A stretch of 22,609 nucleotides of DNA from Chara braunii (GCA_003427395.1 BFEA01000482.1:141317-163925); one strand, 5' to 3'. Positions 7,583-17,116 are shown, counted from the stretch's first letter. Notes: generated from the sequence alone by a model not told the origin. Numbers and translations are program-made.

Positions 7583-8926
7583 ATGACACAGACGTATCAC
7601 ATCATGACTTACCTTACCTTCTTGGAAGGAAAGATAGACAGACAACAAAGTCAGTTAACCGAGATTGTTGTAGGATTGCGAACCATCACAAATATTGTGA
7701 AAGGAAAGCATCCAGTAGAAGGAGAAGAAGAAGTTAAAGAAGAGAAGAAAGAAGTTAAGAAGTTAATGAGTGATGCAATGAAGTCTGTTGATCCTCAGGA
7801 TCAGAAATTGTCTATTGGAGGGGGGAAGTTGTCTAATGGAGGGGGATCAAGTCCGCCGTCTTCTCCACCAAACACTCCTCCTTCCACACCTCCTTTCTCT
7901 CCACCTCCAAAGTCTCCAGCTTCTCCGCAAGGTAAGGTAAGTATAGAACCGGAGAAGCCGAAAAGAAAAGAAAAAGTGAAGATGAAATTGCCTTTTACAT
8001 TTTGCAACAAAAAGGATGAGAATTTGTTGCTCCGGATAGCGGAAATACAGACATATTGTGGTACGGCCCCTGTCGAACCCGAGTCCCAAGTTGCTTTCTC
8101 CACTTCTTGTCTAGGGGGGGAAGATAAGGAATGGGTACTGGCCGAAGCCAATGCTGCAGGTTTCAATGACATTGGTGAGTGGGCTGCGACGTTGAACCTG
8201 AACCAGTTCCTTGGTAAGATCAAAAGAACGCTTTTTGGATAAGACAACGACCGATAAGGCCTTTGACCAGCTCACCACCATTGGGCAAAGACATTGGACC
8301 TCAGTGGAAGCACTGTCTCGAGAAGTTGATCGGTTGCTGCAGGTTCCTGGATTGAACTGCAAGACAACCAAGTTTTGTATATCTATTCCCGCGCTCTGCC
8401 CGAGCCCATTCGTGGACAACTCGTGGCGGAATCGAAATTTGGAAAGTATAATAATAGGCAGTTTCGTGATTTGGCTCTCCAGCGAGAGCAAATGACTTCA
8501 CAAGTAAAAAACTTTTATGCCTCTGTAGTGAAGTATGGCGGTGGAGGAGGCGCAGGTGTAGGCAAGCGGGTAATCTGGCGCCAAAAGCGCCAGGACCACC
8601 CCCTCATCGTCTTTGATGACGATACTGTGGAGGAGTGGCCATTGGAGGCCAAGGGTGTGGCGAGCAGCGGTGATTCCGGGAAGGGGGAAGTCACTGCTGC
8701 CGTGGTCAACAAGGGAGGACCACGACCGCCAGGAAAGAAGAAGAAGCTACGCTCGTTTATCGAGCATCCCAGAATTGCGGTCGGAAAACCTTGGGAAAAG
8801 ATCGGAATTTCACAAGAATTATGGCAGGAAAGAATGAACAATGCGCAATGTCTAAAGTGCGGTACCGCAAGGCACGTGATTGTTTGGTGCCCACTTATTC
8901 GGAACCCAAAAGCGAGCAGCCAGTAG
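7583..8926 (+). pseudogene. gag: Ty3/gypsy gag (capsid and nucleocapsid), frameshifted
   Basis: ATG 7583 starts a helical segment (YLTFLEGKIDRQQSQLTEIV), then an acidic-lysine stretch, a Ser/Pro/Thr-rich linker with many SP/TP pairs (about 7847-7930) and a basic patch. The capsid-like part starts at KMKLPFTFCNKKDENLLL, comparable to the 'KLPxFDGKxxxNxxxWL' start of Ty3/gypsy capsids. The frame hits a stop at 8240-8242. Coding resemblance moves to another frame at about 8215 (DKAFDQLTTIGQRHW) and returns near 8350 (YIYSRALPEPIRGQL), so at least two frameshifts are present. A CCHC zinc knuckle (C-x2-C-x4-H-x4-C, CLKCGTARHVIVWC) lies near the end, at about 8849-8890. The stop TAG at 8924-8926 sits in a hairpin, and pol follows in the -1 frame. 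Capsid would assemble the particle and nucleocapsid would bind the genomic RNA. The recognition is good, but the copy is broken. Confidence 0.82.
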
Positions 8927-8947
8927 GAGTAGCATCTGCTCCTACTG
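8905..8947 (+). promoter_or_regulatory. Candidate -1 ribosomal frameshift signal at the gag-pol junction
   Basis: In the gag frame 8905-8911 reads C CCA AAA, which fits the X XXY YYZ slippery pattern. A 9-nt spacer (8912-8920) follows, then an inverted repeat. CAGTAGGAG (8921-8929) is the exact complement of CTCCTACTG (8939-8947), and three further pairs inside (U-G, A-U, G-C) extend the stem to 12 bp with a CAU loop. The gag stop TAG (8924-8926) lies in the 5' arm. Pol is open in the -1 frame across this point, so a one-base slip joins gag to pol. Pattern, spacing and frame all agree; function is inferred. Confidence 0.7.
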
Positions 8948-11900
8948 AGTTAAACGGTTTGGAACAAGAAGGTAACGCGCCTATGAACCCTTCCAACCCT
9001 TTGACTCGCTCGGCAGAGGATGGCTCTTCTTCGGCCCGTCGTCCAGAACATCCTGAACCTGTCTTATGCACTGTCTCTCTGGACGACTCTCTTGACGAGC
9101 TTGGTAACGAGTTGCTGGCATTACAAAGCTCGTGGGCTAAGAAATCAAAGTCTAAGGGTGACCTACTACTCGCGGACGTAGAGATTGCACATACCCGCGT
9201 AGGAGCTCTGTTGGACTTAGGATCCACGCGATCCTACATATGCGAGAAAACAATCCGCAAGTTGCATCTCGAAATGAAGATAAAAAAATTGTCTTGACCA
9301 ATCACGTTTATTCTACCTTACAAAAGCACGATCACTGTCTGGCAATATGTTGATCGTGTGAAGTGTCGATTTCGTACCAAGGAAGGAAAGAAGATTGTTC
9401 ACGAGGTTTCCTTTCTTGTGGAGAAGAAGTTATCTTTTGATTTGATTCTAGGAATGGACTGGCACGAGGAAGCCAACCCAGATATCAATTTCAAAGAGAA
9501 GATTGTGCAATTGCGAGATGCACACTCTGAATTGAAACCTATCAAACTGTATCATAAGTCTGGCTCTGACTGTAGTCCGTCTTTCTGTTGTACGAGTTAT
9601 CCAGCATTCCAATCGATGGTTTCAAAGAAAAAGTTGGAACAGGAACTAATGATGGTTTTAGTAAAGAAAGCAGGTGAGTCTTCTACTTCCTATCCTCTTT
9701 CGACTGAAAAACTCCTAAGCGAGTATAAAGATTTATTCACTTAACCAACATGAATAATTGAACGTGCTATCAAGCACACAATTGACATTATTCCTGGCAG
9801 TAAGATTCCCAAGGGCCTTATATATCGAATGTTTCCTAGGGAACTTGACGAATTGCGAAAACAACTGCAAGACTTAACAGAAAAAGGATGGATTCGCCGT
9901 AGCTCCTCTCCTTATGGTGCCCCTGTCTTGTTTGTGTCCAAAAAGGAAGGTGAGTTGCGTCTCTGTATTGACTACAGAGGGTTGAATGTTGTCACTGTGA
10001 ACCTCTACCTCGAATTGACGACTTGTTAGACCAGTTGCAGGGCTGTAAGTATTTTAGTAAGATTGATCTGAAGTCAGGGTACCATCAGATCGAGGTGGAA
10101 CCCACGGATCAACATAAGACCGCATTCCGAACGAGGTAAGGCCATTACAAGTTTGTGGTAATGCCCTTCGGACTGACTAATGCTCCAGCGACCTTCCAAA
10201 GGTTTAAGAATGAACTCTTTCGTCAATGGTTAACAAGTTCGTAATTGTCTATCTCGATGATATTCTCGTGTACAGTAAGACACTAGAAGATCATGAGAAA
10301 CACCTTCGTCTGGTGCTAGGGAAGTTGCGAGAGGGCAACTTCAAGATAAATTCCAAGAAGTCTGAGTTTGCTAAGTCTGAAGTATTATATTTAGGAGAAG
10401 GTCTAAGGCCGGAAGAGAAAAATATTTCAGCAATTAGAGATTGGCCATAACCTAAATCTCTAACTGAATTGCGATCTTTCCTTGGTTTAGACAGTTACTA
10501 CAAGAAGTTTGTGAGAAACTTCTCAATGATTGCCGCACCAATGCGAAAATTGTTAAAGAAAGGAACTATTTGGTTGTGGGATAAGAACTGTGAGTCTTTC
10601 TTTCAGAAATTGAAGTATGCACTAACTCGCTACCCTGTCTTTAAGATTGCTGACCCATCCTTGCCTTTCATTATTACCACTGACGCAAGTCAGTATGGGA
10701 TTGGCGTTGTTCTCCAACAGGATGATGGCAAGGGCTATAGGCCCATAGAGTTTATGTCTACACGATTGTCGTCAGAGAAGGTTGCCAACTCCACCTATGA
10801 GTGGGAACTTTATGCCTTAGTCTGTGCGTTGGATACATGGAGACACTACCTACTAGGGAGGCACTTTACTGTGTATTCAGACCACTCGACACTACAGTGG
10901 ATAAAAAAACAGTATAGACTCTCCGACAAGTTGGTAAGATGGTCTGCCTTCATTGACACCTTTGACTTTGAGCTCAAAACTATCAAAGGTAAGTTTAATG
11001 TGGTTGCAGATGCTTTATCCCGACGCAGTGACTTCTTTGGTACAATTGTCTCATACTTGGTTGTTAGGAATGACTTAAAAGACCAGATTCGTCAAGGATA
11101 CGCTACTGATCCAATTTCGAAGCCAATCATGGATGTCCTTACACGAGATGCTTCCCAATTACCCAACTATAGAATAGCCGATGGTTTGCTTTTCTTGATA
11201 GACCAAACAGAACAAAGATTGTGTATTCCTCACCAAGAAAGAATTAAGAGTATGCTGATTGGGGAATGTCACGACTTTGAAGGGCACTTTGGATTCAAAA
11301 AAACTTACGCAGAGGTTAGAGAACGCTTTGAATGGAAGAGATTAAAAGAAGACGTGCTAACTTATGTACGTACCTGTATGGTGTGTCAGAGAAACAAGCC
11401 GACGCATGAGAATCCTCTTGGACTTCTCAGGCCATTACCTATACCAAGCGAACCAGGCGAGTCCATCTCAATTGACTTTACGAGTCTGGTTAAAAGTCGC
11501 AACGGTAATAGTCAAGTAATGGTGATTGTGGACCGTTTCTCTAAATATGCCATGTTTATTCCCTTACCTGTTGAAGCAAGGACTGAACTTGTGATCCAAA
11601 AATTTCAGATGAAATGGGTAACTGAGTATGATTTGATTTTATCCATTGTATCTGATCGAGATGCCAGGTTCACAAGTATGCCATGGCAAACGCTGATGGA
11701 AGCATACGGCACACGTTTGACCATGTCGTCAGGGCGACACCCTAAAACGAATGGGCAAAGTGAACAAATGAACCGATTGTGCCAACAACTCTTGCGCATG
11801 TATGTAAGACCTAATCAAATTGATTGGGATGAGAACTTACCCAAGATAGCCAGGGCATATAATAGCAGTGTTCACACCGCTACAGGTCGTACACCAAATG

Positions 11901-12547
11901 CACTGCACAAGGGGTGGAGACCTAGGTATCCCATTGACGTGTTAACGCAGGACTAGTTCCTTAGGTTACCTCCAGGGACACGGGAGTATGCAGTTTTGTT
12001 TCAAGAAGACGTAAAGAAGGTAAAAGATAATTTAAAGAAAGCTCGGGACCAGATGATCGAACAAGCGAACAAACATTGTGGACCATCTACCTTTAAGGAA
12101 GGTGATTTCTTTTGGGTAAAGTCCAAAGAGTTTTCCTTAAAAGAATATGTGTCTCAGAAACTTCTGCCTGTCTATTTTGGACCCTGGGAAGTTCTCAAAG
12201 TAATAGGAGATGCAGAGGGACCGTCTTATCGCATTGATATCCCCCCTCATCTCAAAACATATCCCGTCTTTCACGCGTCCAAACTGTTGCCCTATGTAGA
12301 AGGGGATGAATTTCCAAACAGACCCTCTATGATTCCGCCATCTATGGAAGGCAGATATGAAGTAGACAGAATCATAGAGCATGGATACTTTTCTACCGGA
12401 GCACGTGGACGGCCTCAGAAGCAGTTCAAGGTACGTTTTAAGTCTCAGGCACCATCTGAGGACAGATGGTTTAGTAAAAGAGAATTACTTGAAACTGCTC
12501 CTGATATTGTTGCCGCTTATGAACGAGGGCGAGTCAACGCTACTTAA
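8905..12547 (+). pseudogene. pol: Ty3/gypsy pol: protease, RT, RNase H, integrase, chromodomain-like
   Basis: Pol lies in the -1 frame relative to gag. The domains run in Ty3/gypsy order. Protease is near 9170-9480: a VGALLDLGSTRSYI active-site region in which Leu replaces the usual Ser/Thr of D-S/T-G, and a late LILGMDW. Reverse transcriptase is 9760-10470: [31 protein letters not shown] and the catalytic YLDD at about 10250. RNase H is 10640-11030 (TTDASQYGIG, YSDHSTLQWI). Integrase is 11230-12300: an H-H-C-C region with CMVCQ, then a catalytic D, D and E with exactly 35 residues between the last two (SDRDARF to GQSE). A chromodomain-like end starts YEVDRIIEHGYF at 12356. Disruptions are TGA 9295-9297, TAA 9742-9744, TGA 9751-9753, a frameshift near 10005, TAA 10137-10139, a frameshift near 10226, a likely short deletion near 10390, TAA 10448-10450 and TAG 11954-11956. 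The final TAA (12545-12547) lies just inside the 3' LTR. RNase H through integrase is the best-preserved part, with 495 uninterrupted codons. Confidence 0.93.
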
Positions 12548-13235
12548 GCGTTGACCTTCCTGGCTTCGAAATTCATTTTGCCTTGCGTTGATGCTGAATT
12601 CACGCGTTGACTTCAATGCTGGTTCGACGCTGCGACGCTGGCTCGACATTGCGACACTGGCATTGTGATTCGGCAAGGCGCTGCTGGTCCTGCATGGTGG
12701 CTGGCTTGCACCTGTCTTCTTGGCATGCTGGCGTGGCAGCTGCCATGCGCTGTCGCTGATGTGGCTGCTGCCACGTGTATCATTGGCTGACGTGGCTGCT
12801 GCCACGTGTTCTTCTGTTCGCTGACGAAGCGAAGCTACGTGACTTGTATTGCTGTTCTGATTACCGTCATTCGGGAGGAGATTGGGACTGTGGAGAGATC
12901 GTGGATACGTACTTGGTTGTCTTCATGTCGACATTGCTCCAGGATTGACGAGGGACTTATTAGACGTGCCACCTGGCACATTGAGGTTACTTCACATACT
13001 TGTTCAAACTATTGATTATTGAGGTGGTGATTGAGGAGGGAGCCCGAAGTAGGAGGGGGCCTTGTATTTATTTCCTCTCCTTTGTCTAGTCTCCCTCCTC
13101 TCTCCTTCGTTTGTGTATGATTATCTCTTCTCATTTTGTCTGGACACGATTTTGACTATTGGTAATCATCAGCTGGTTGATATTCTTATGGGCTTGCATT
13201 GTTGACGATTGTCTTCACGATCTGGGTTCATTGCA
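12539..13235 (+). repeat. 3' LTR of the plus-strand Ty3/gypsy element
   Basis: This is the partner of 5285-5981, about 95% identical by eye, ending in CA. It starts nine bases before the pol stop codon, so pol overlaps the LTR. The bases before it (GAACGAGGGCGAG, about 12520-12532) are purine-rich and may be the remains of the polypurine tract. The next bases are ACCCC, and ACCCC also lies two bases before the start of the 5' LTR (5278-5282), which could be the 5-bp target duplication. The C-rich target makes this weak evidence. Confidence 0.92.
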
Positions 13236-13320
13236 ACCCCCCCAACCCCTGACCCTCGACCCTTGAAATACCCTCCCCCCCCCACCCAATCCCCTAACCC
13301 CCCAAACAAAACTTCTCTGT
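13236..13320. repeat. C-rich insertion flank
   Basis: C-runs separated by AA, TG or GA (CCCCCCCAACCCCTGACCC and similar) directly follow the 3' LTR. It is low-complexity sequence with no coding potential. Confidence 0.7.
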
Positions 13321-13418
13321 TCAAAGTTTCCTTACGGATTCGGGGAGATCTCGGTGAACGCAGTCCAACTGCGGGGATTTGGCTCCTCGGCAGGACTCAG
13401 GGGCCCCTTATACAAGTG

Positions 13419-13443
13419 TGCCCGCCCTAAGTGAAGGCGGGCA
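13419..13443. repeat. Perfect 8-bp hairpin
   Basis: TGCCCGCC (13419-13426) is the reverse complement of GGCGGGCA (13436-13443), with a 9-nt loop. No T-tract follows on the plus strand, and its role is unknown. Confidence 0.6.
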
Positions 13444-13599
13444 TAACAAATCACGAGAGGCCCAATGCTGTCAATTTCGTATTTGGGGTTCAGGCAGTTG
13501 TGTTGCGTCAGTTGGTTGAGGGAACCCAGGTCCCGAGCAGCATCTACTTTTTACGGTCGTCTAGGCCTTTTCTGAAAGGCAGGCCCTGGGCCACATTCG

Positions 13600-14374
13600 C
13601 AACAATATACACAAACATTTGGGAGGCGTAACCGAACGAGGCGCAGCAGCAGCAGTAGAGGCCCAGCTACCTGGGGCCTACCGGAAGCTTCTGGGCGCAG
13701 GGCCGCAGGCCCAGCCCAGCCAGGCCCCAGGCTAGGCCAGACTCTTTCCTTATAGGAAAGAACTCGCTGCTTGGCAAGGGGGTCGGGCACTTGCCAGTTT
13801 GCGGCAGCGCTGCTGGAGCGGACGCTCGCGGGCGGCTGCTAGCGCTGGGGCAAGGTGCTGTGCACATGCAGTCGTGTAGGAAGAAGGGCGTTACTGTGGG
13901 CAGCGCCATAGCCCAACTTCAATAGCTGGCTGGGCTTGGACGAACAGCAAGGCGCAGGGGTGGTCTTCGAGTGTAAAGAGGGAAGACAAGGTAGAAAGAC
14001 GAGGGAGAGAGAGAGATAGAGATGAGAATGATGATGTGAGGGCTCATACGTGGTATTGGCGACGATCTGCATTGGGCGACATCTTCATGTACTTCGGTGG
14101 CTGCTGATGTCAACAGTTGCATTGTCAATTCGTAGGTAGATAGTAGCTGTGTGGGGAGTAGTCTGGGCGCCGAGCGCCAAGTAGGGGGAAGGGCCTCGAC
14201 TCTTATGTTGGTGATGACGTGAGTAAACTCTCATTGACGTTCGGTTTCATTTCGATTCTCCATTGGTGTAACATTAGTGCAATGCTGCTTTCTGGGCACT
14301 GTGAGACTTTATGGCTTTCAATGTGATTGTGTAATCTGGATTCTGCCATCTCGCCACTGCTCATTTTCCTTGCA
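13600..14374 (+). repeat. Partial LTR related to the element at 5285 (start uncertain)
   Basis: The right end TTGCA, followed by ATTTGGTATTAGAG, matches the arrangement at the end of the 5' LTR above (TTGCA, then ATTTGGTATCTGAG). A G-rich AAGTAGGGGG word occurs about 195 bp before this end (about 14179), and in the full element the equivalent AAGTAGGAGGGGG lies about 188 bp before the LTR end. The rest is diverged. The start cannot be placed and 13600 is only a guess. No second LTR copy was seen in the window, so this is a solo LTR or a truncated element. Confidence 0.45.
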
Positions 14375-14377
14375 ATT

Positions 14378-14389
14378 TGGTATTAGAGC
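14378..14389 (+). other. Second primer binding site, initiator Met tRNA type
   Basis: TGGTATTAGAGC differs at one base from TGGTATCAGAGC, the common plant retrotransposon site complementary to initiator Met tRNA, and starts three bases after a CA, exactly as in the full element. It supports a second LTR ending at 14374. Confidence 0.7.
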
Positions 14390-15640
14390 TGGTTCCAACT
14401 ACGTTGCTGGTTCTTCCCAATAGCTGTTCGGTGCTTCGCATGTGGTGTGGGGCAGTGATAATGCTTAGGCGTTGAACGCGAGGCGGCCCAGGGTCGTGTG
14501 GGCGCGCCAGGAAGGCTATGAGGTGACATAGGGATGTACGCTGGATGATGAGAGCTCGCTGATGTGGCATTTAAGCCGAGGTGGAACTGCATTTTGTTGT
14601 TTGTTGTGCCAAGGCAAGGACCGGTCATTATAAATGCACGTCAGGTTGCCGTTGAAAAATCTGTGGTTGGGGGCAGCATTTGAGGTACATTGCTCTCTTC
14701 CTTATCTACCCTCTTCATTACTTCTTACGGTGAGGAAGTGAGTTATGTCTTGAGAGTCCTCTCGATGTCAGGTGTCGCGAGAGTTCAACCTTGAGAGTCA
14801 ACATTCGTGCCAGCAAGCTGGTGGGAGACGGGTGAAGCCTCGGAAGGGCCTTGGACGAAGCACTCAGGTCACTGTCAACATGCCAACCCGCTGGGACTAG
14901 TACACGCATGCTTTGCCGCAAGTCCTTGGTTCTTCTTGCTGTGCAATAGAGGTCATGCTGGGCATGCCAGCCCTATAAGAGACGCTCACCAGCCGTCTAT
15001 AAATATTTTTGGTGGGTTTCGGTTGAACCCTGGCTGTGATCGTCGTCGTGTCTGCGATGTTAAATCATTTTTGAGGACGGTGGGGGTTGTCCTTAAAACT
15101 GCCTCTTTATCAGCCAGATCAACTAGAAGTAAGGATCGTTGCATGCGAGGATGAACAAGGTGCAAGGCTGCCAGCCTTAGTATAGACTTGGGGCACAGGG
15201 GTGAGCGGGATTGCACACCTTCAAACACATCGCTCAACCAGATGCTCAGGACGTCGACATAAGAGACCAATCAAGAAGGATACAAGGGGAGGAGAGATTA
15301 TGTCAATTGTTCGTTGTGGAAATAATTAGATAAACTACCATTCAACATGCATCTCCACAGGTAATTTATTTTTATTTTGATTGTTTAGTTGTACGGACTT
15401 GGTGACAATTGAGAGACAATTGCAAATAGGATAGACCAATCCTTGCTGCATTGCAGCCTGTTTTAGAGTAATCTGAAAATAGAAATAGAGTTACCTTTAG
15501 GACCTGACATCAATGAATCCCCCTCGGCGGCGGACATCCGCGGACAAGTCCCCGGCCGCGGACGCGCGGACCCGTGGCGGTCGAGAGGGAGGTCCGTTCG
15601 GAATTCCGAAAATGGATCCCGGCGGCGCATCGGCGTCCCT
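14390..15640. other. Non-coding stretch downstream of the second primer binding site
   Basis: No gag or pol resemblance follows the second primer binding site, so that element is truncated or strongly diverged. One GCTGATGTGGCA word (about 14560) recalls the leader motif of the main element. A TATAAATA word lies at 14998-15005. A short AT-rich stretch from 15364 ending TTGTTTAG resembles an intron but has no coding exons around it. From 15520 the sequence becomes GC-rich with CGCGGAC words. I find no gene. Confidence 0.45.
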
Positions 15641-15649
15641 AGGCCTGGG

Positions 15650-15810
15650 CACGAAAAAAAAAAATAAAAAATGATTTTCAGTGGGGGTCATTTTTGGTTC
15701 CCTATGACCCCCCCCAAAAAAATACCCCCACCCCCTTTTCGCGATTTTGTCGAAGCGGGGGTGTTTGACACGTCGCAATGTACGCGTCGACAAAAAAAAA
15801 AAAAAAATCC
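15650..15810. repeat. A-tracts and G/C-tract hairpin
   Basis: Two A-tracts (about 15653-15670 and 15791-15808) flank GGGGGTCAT (15683-15691), whose exact reverse complement ATGACCCCC lies at 15704-15712, followed by a C-run, an A-run and more C-runs. It lies directly before the minisatellite. Low-complexity DNA, function unknown. Confidence 0.6.
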
Positions 15811-15899
15811 GGCGGTGGTTGGGGGGTTGGGGAGGGGGTTATTCATTATGGGCTTTTGTCGTGTGTTGGGGTGGCAAACGGTGTGGGTTGGAAAAAGTA

Positions 15900-16800
15900 G
15901 GTTGGTGGGGCCCGTTTGGGGGGGGCCCGTTTGCCGTTGGTGGGGCCCGTTTGGGTGGGGCCCGTTTGGTGGGGCCCGTCTGCTGGTTATCTCATCCCAT
16001 TTGGTGGGGCCCATTTGGGTGGGGCCCATTTGGGTGGGGCCCGTTTGGGTGGGGCCCGTTTGGGTGGGGCCCGTTTGGGTGGGGCCCGTTTGGGTGGGGG
16101 GCCCGTTTGGGTGGGGCCCGTTTGGGTGGGGGGCCCGTTTGGGTGGGGCCCGTTTGGGTGGCGGTCGTTTGGCGGGGCCCGTCTGCTGGTTATGTCATTC
16201 TGTTTGGTGGGGCTCGTTTGGGTTGGTGGGGCCCGTTTGGGTGGGGCCCCTTTGGTGGGGCCCGTTTGGTGGGGCCTGTTTGGGTTGGTGGGGCCCGTTT
16301 GGTGGGGCCCGTTTGGGTGGGGCCCATTTGGTGAGGCCCGTTTGGGTGGGGCCCGTTTGGTGGGGCCCGTTTGGTGGGGCCCGTTGGGTGGGGCCCGTTT
16401 GGGTGGGGCCCGTTTGGGTGGGGCCCGTTTGGGTGGGGCCCATTTGGGTGGGCCCCGTTTGGTGGGGCCCGTTTGGTGGGGCCCGTTTGGGTGGGGCCCG
16501 TTTGGTGGGGCCCGTTTGGGTGGGGTCCGTTTGGGCGGGGCCCGTTTGGGTGGGGCCCGTTTGGCGGGGCCCGTCTGCTGGTTATGTCATCCTGTTTGGT
16601 GGGGCTCGTTTGGTGGGGCCCGTTTGGGTGGTACCCGTTTGGTGGGGCCCGTTTGGTGCGGCCCGTTTGGTGGGGCCCGTTTGGGTGCTGGTTATCTCAT
16701 CCCATTTGGCCCGTTTGGGTTGGTGGGTCCCGTTTGGGTGGGGCCCGTTCGGTGGGGCCCGTCTGCGGTGTGGGATGCCCGTTTGGTGGGGCCCGCCTGC
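15900..16800. repeat. 14/15-bp GGGGCCCGTTTGG minisatellite
   Basis: About 50 copies, by rough estimate, of GGGGCCCGTTTGGGT (15 bp) and GGGGCCCGTTTGGT (14 bp) are intermixed with point variants. A non-repeat word, (GT)CTGCTGGTTATSTCATYC, interrupts the array at about 15978, 16181, 16573 and 16687. The segments around 16165-16215 and 16557-16607 are nearly identical, which points to segmental amplification within the array. All three plus-strand frames stay open for long distances because neither unit contains a stop in any frame. The translations are FGWGP, GGARL and VGPVW repeats, and I do not regard them as genes. Neighbouring units supply four G-runs (GGG-T-GGGG twice), and GGGCCC is self-complementary. 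Confidence 0.95.
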
Positions 16801-17116
16801 TTCGATCACTTTCATGATGTACACCGTGACGTTATGCATGCACTTTGACACACAACGAAACAATGCATCATCCACATCGTGATATCATGCATCCAGTTTA
16901 ACACACAACGTTGAGGCAAGCACACAAAAAATAAATGACAATCCATAGGCAATATGAAACAACACGATCATCCAACGGGCGAGTAAAATCAGTACAACTG
17001 CTGAATGACAAAAAAAACATGTCATATGAGAGTCAGATCCCCGGATGCACAAAAGTCTCGTCGAACAACTCCTCTCATGTATCATAAATACCACCCACCA
17101 AACAAAGTGAAATAGA

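Noticed and set aside
6996-7589. 197-codon minus-strand ORF
   Set aside because: It mirrors the gag-region frame at 7057-7542. The plus-strand frame fits the orientation and layout of the element, and the minus frame has no recognisable feature.
8215-8495. Separate small gene in the frame starting near 8211
   Set aside because: Its first part reads as the missing middle of the gag capsid (DKAFDQLTTIGQRHW) and its end loses resemblance where the next frame resumes. It is a frameshifted segment of gag, not an independent gene.
15364-15400. Apparent short intron (GTAATT ... TTTAG)
   Set aside because: The AT-rich stretch has splice-like ends but no coding exons on either side, so the match is probably accidental.
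15671-16882. 403-codon plus-strand frame of FGWGP/VGPVW repeats, and two other long overlapping frames
   Set aside because: All three frames are open because the 14- and 15-bp units contain no stop in any phase. The mix of lengths changes the frame repeatedly, so the translation is a by-product of the minisatellite, not a protein gene.
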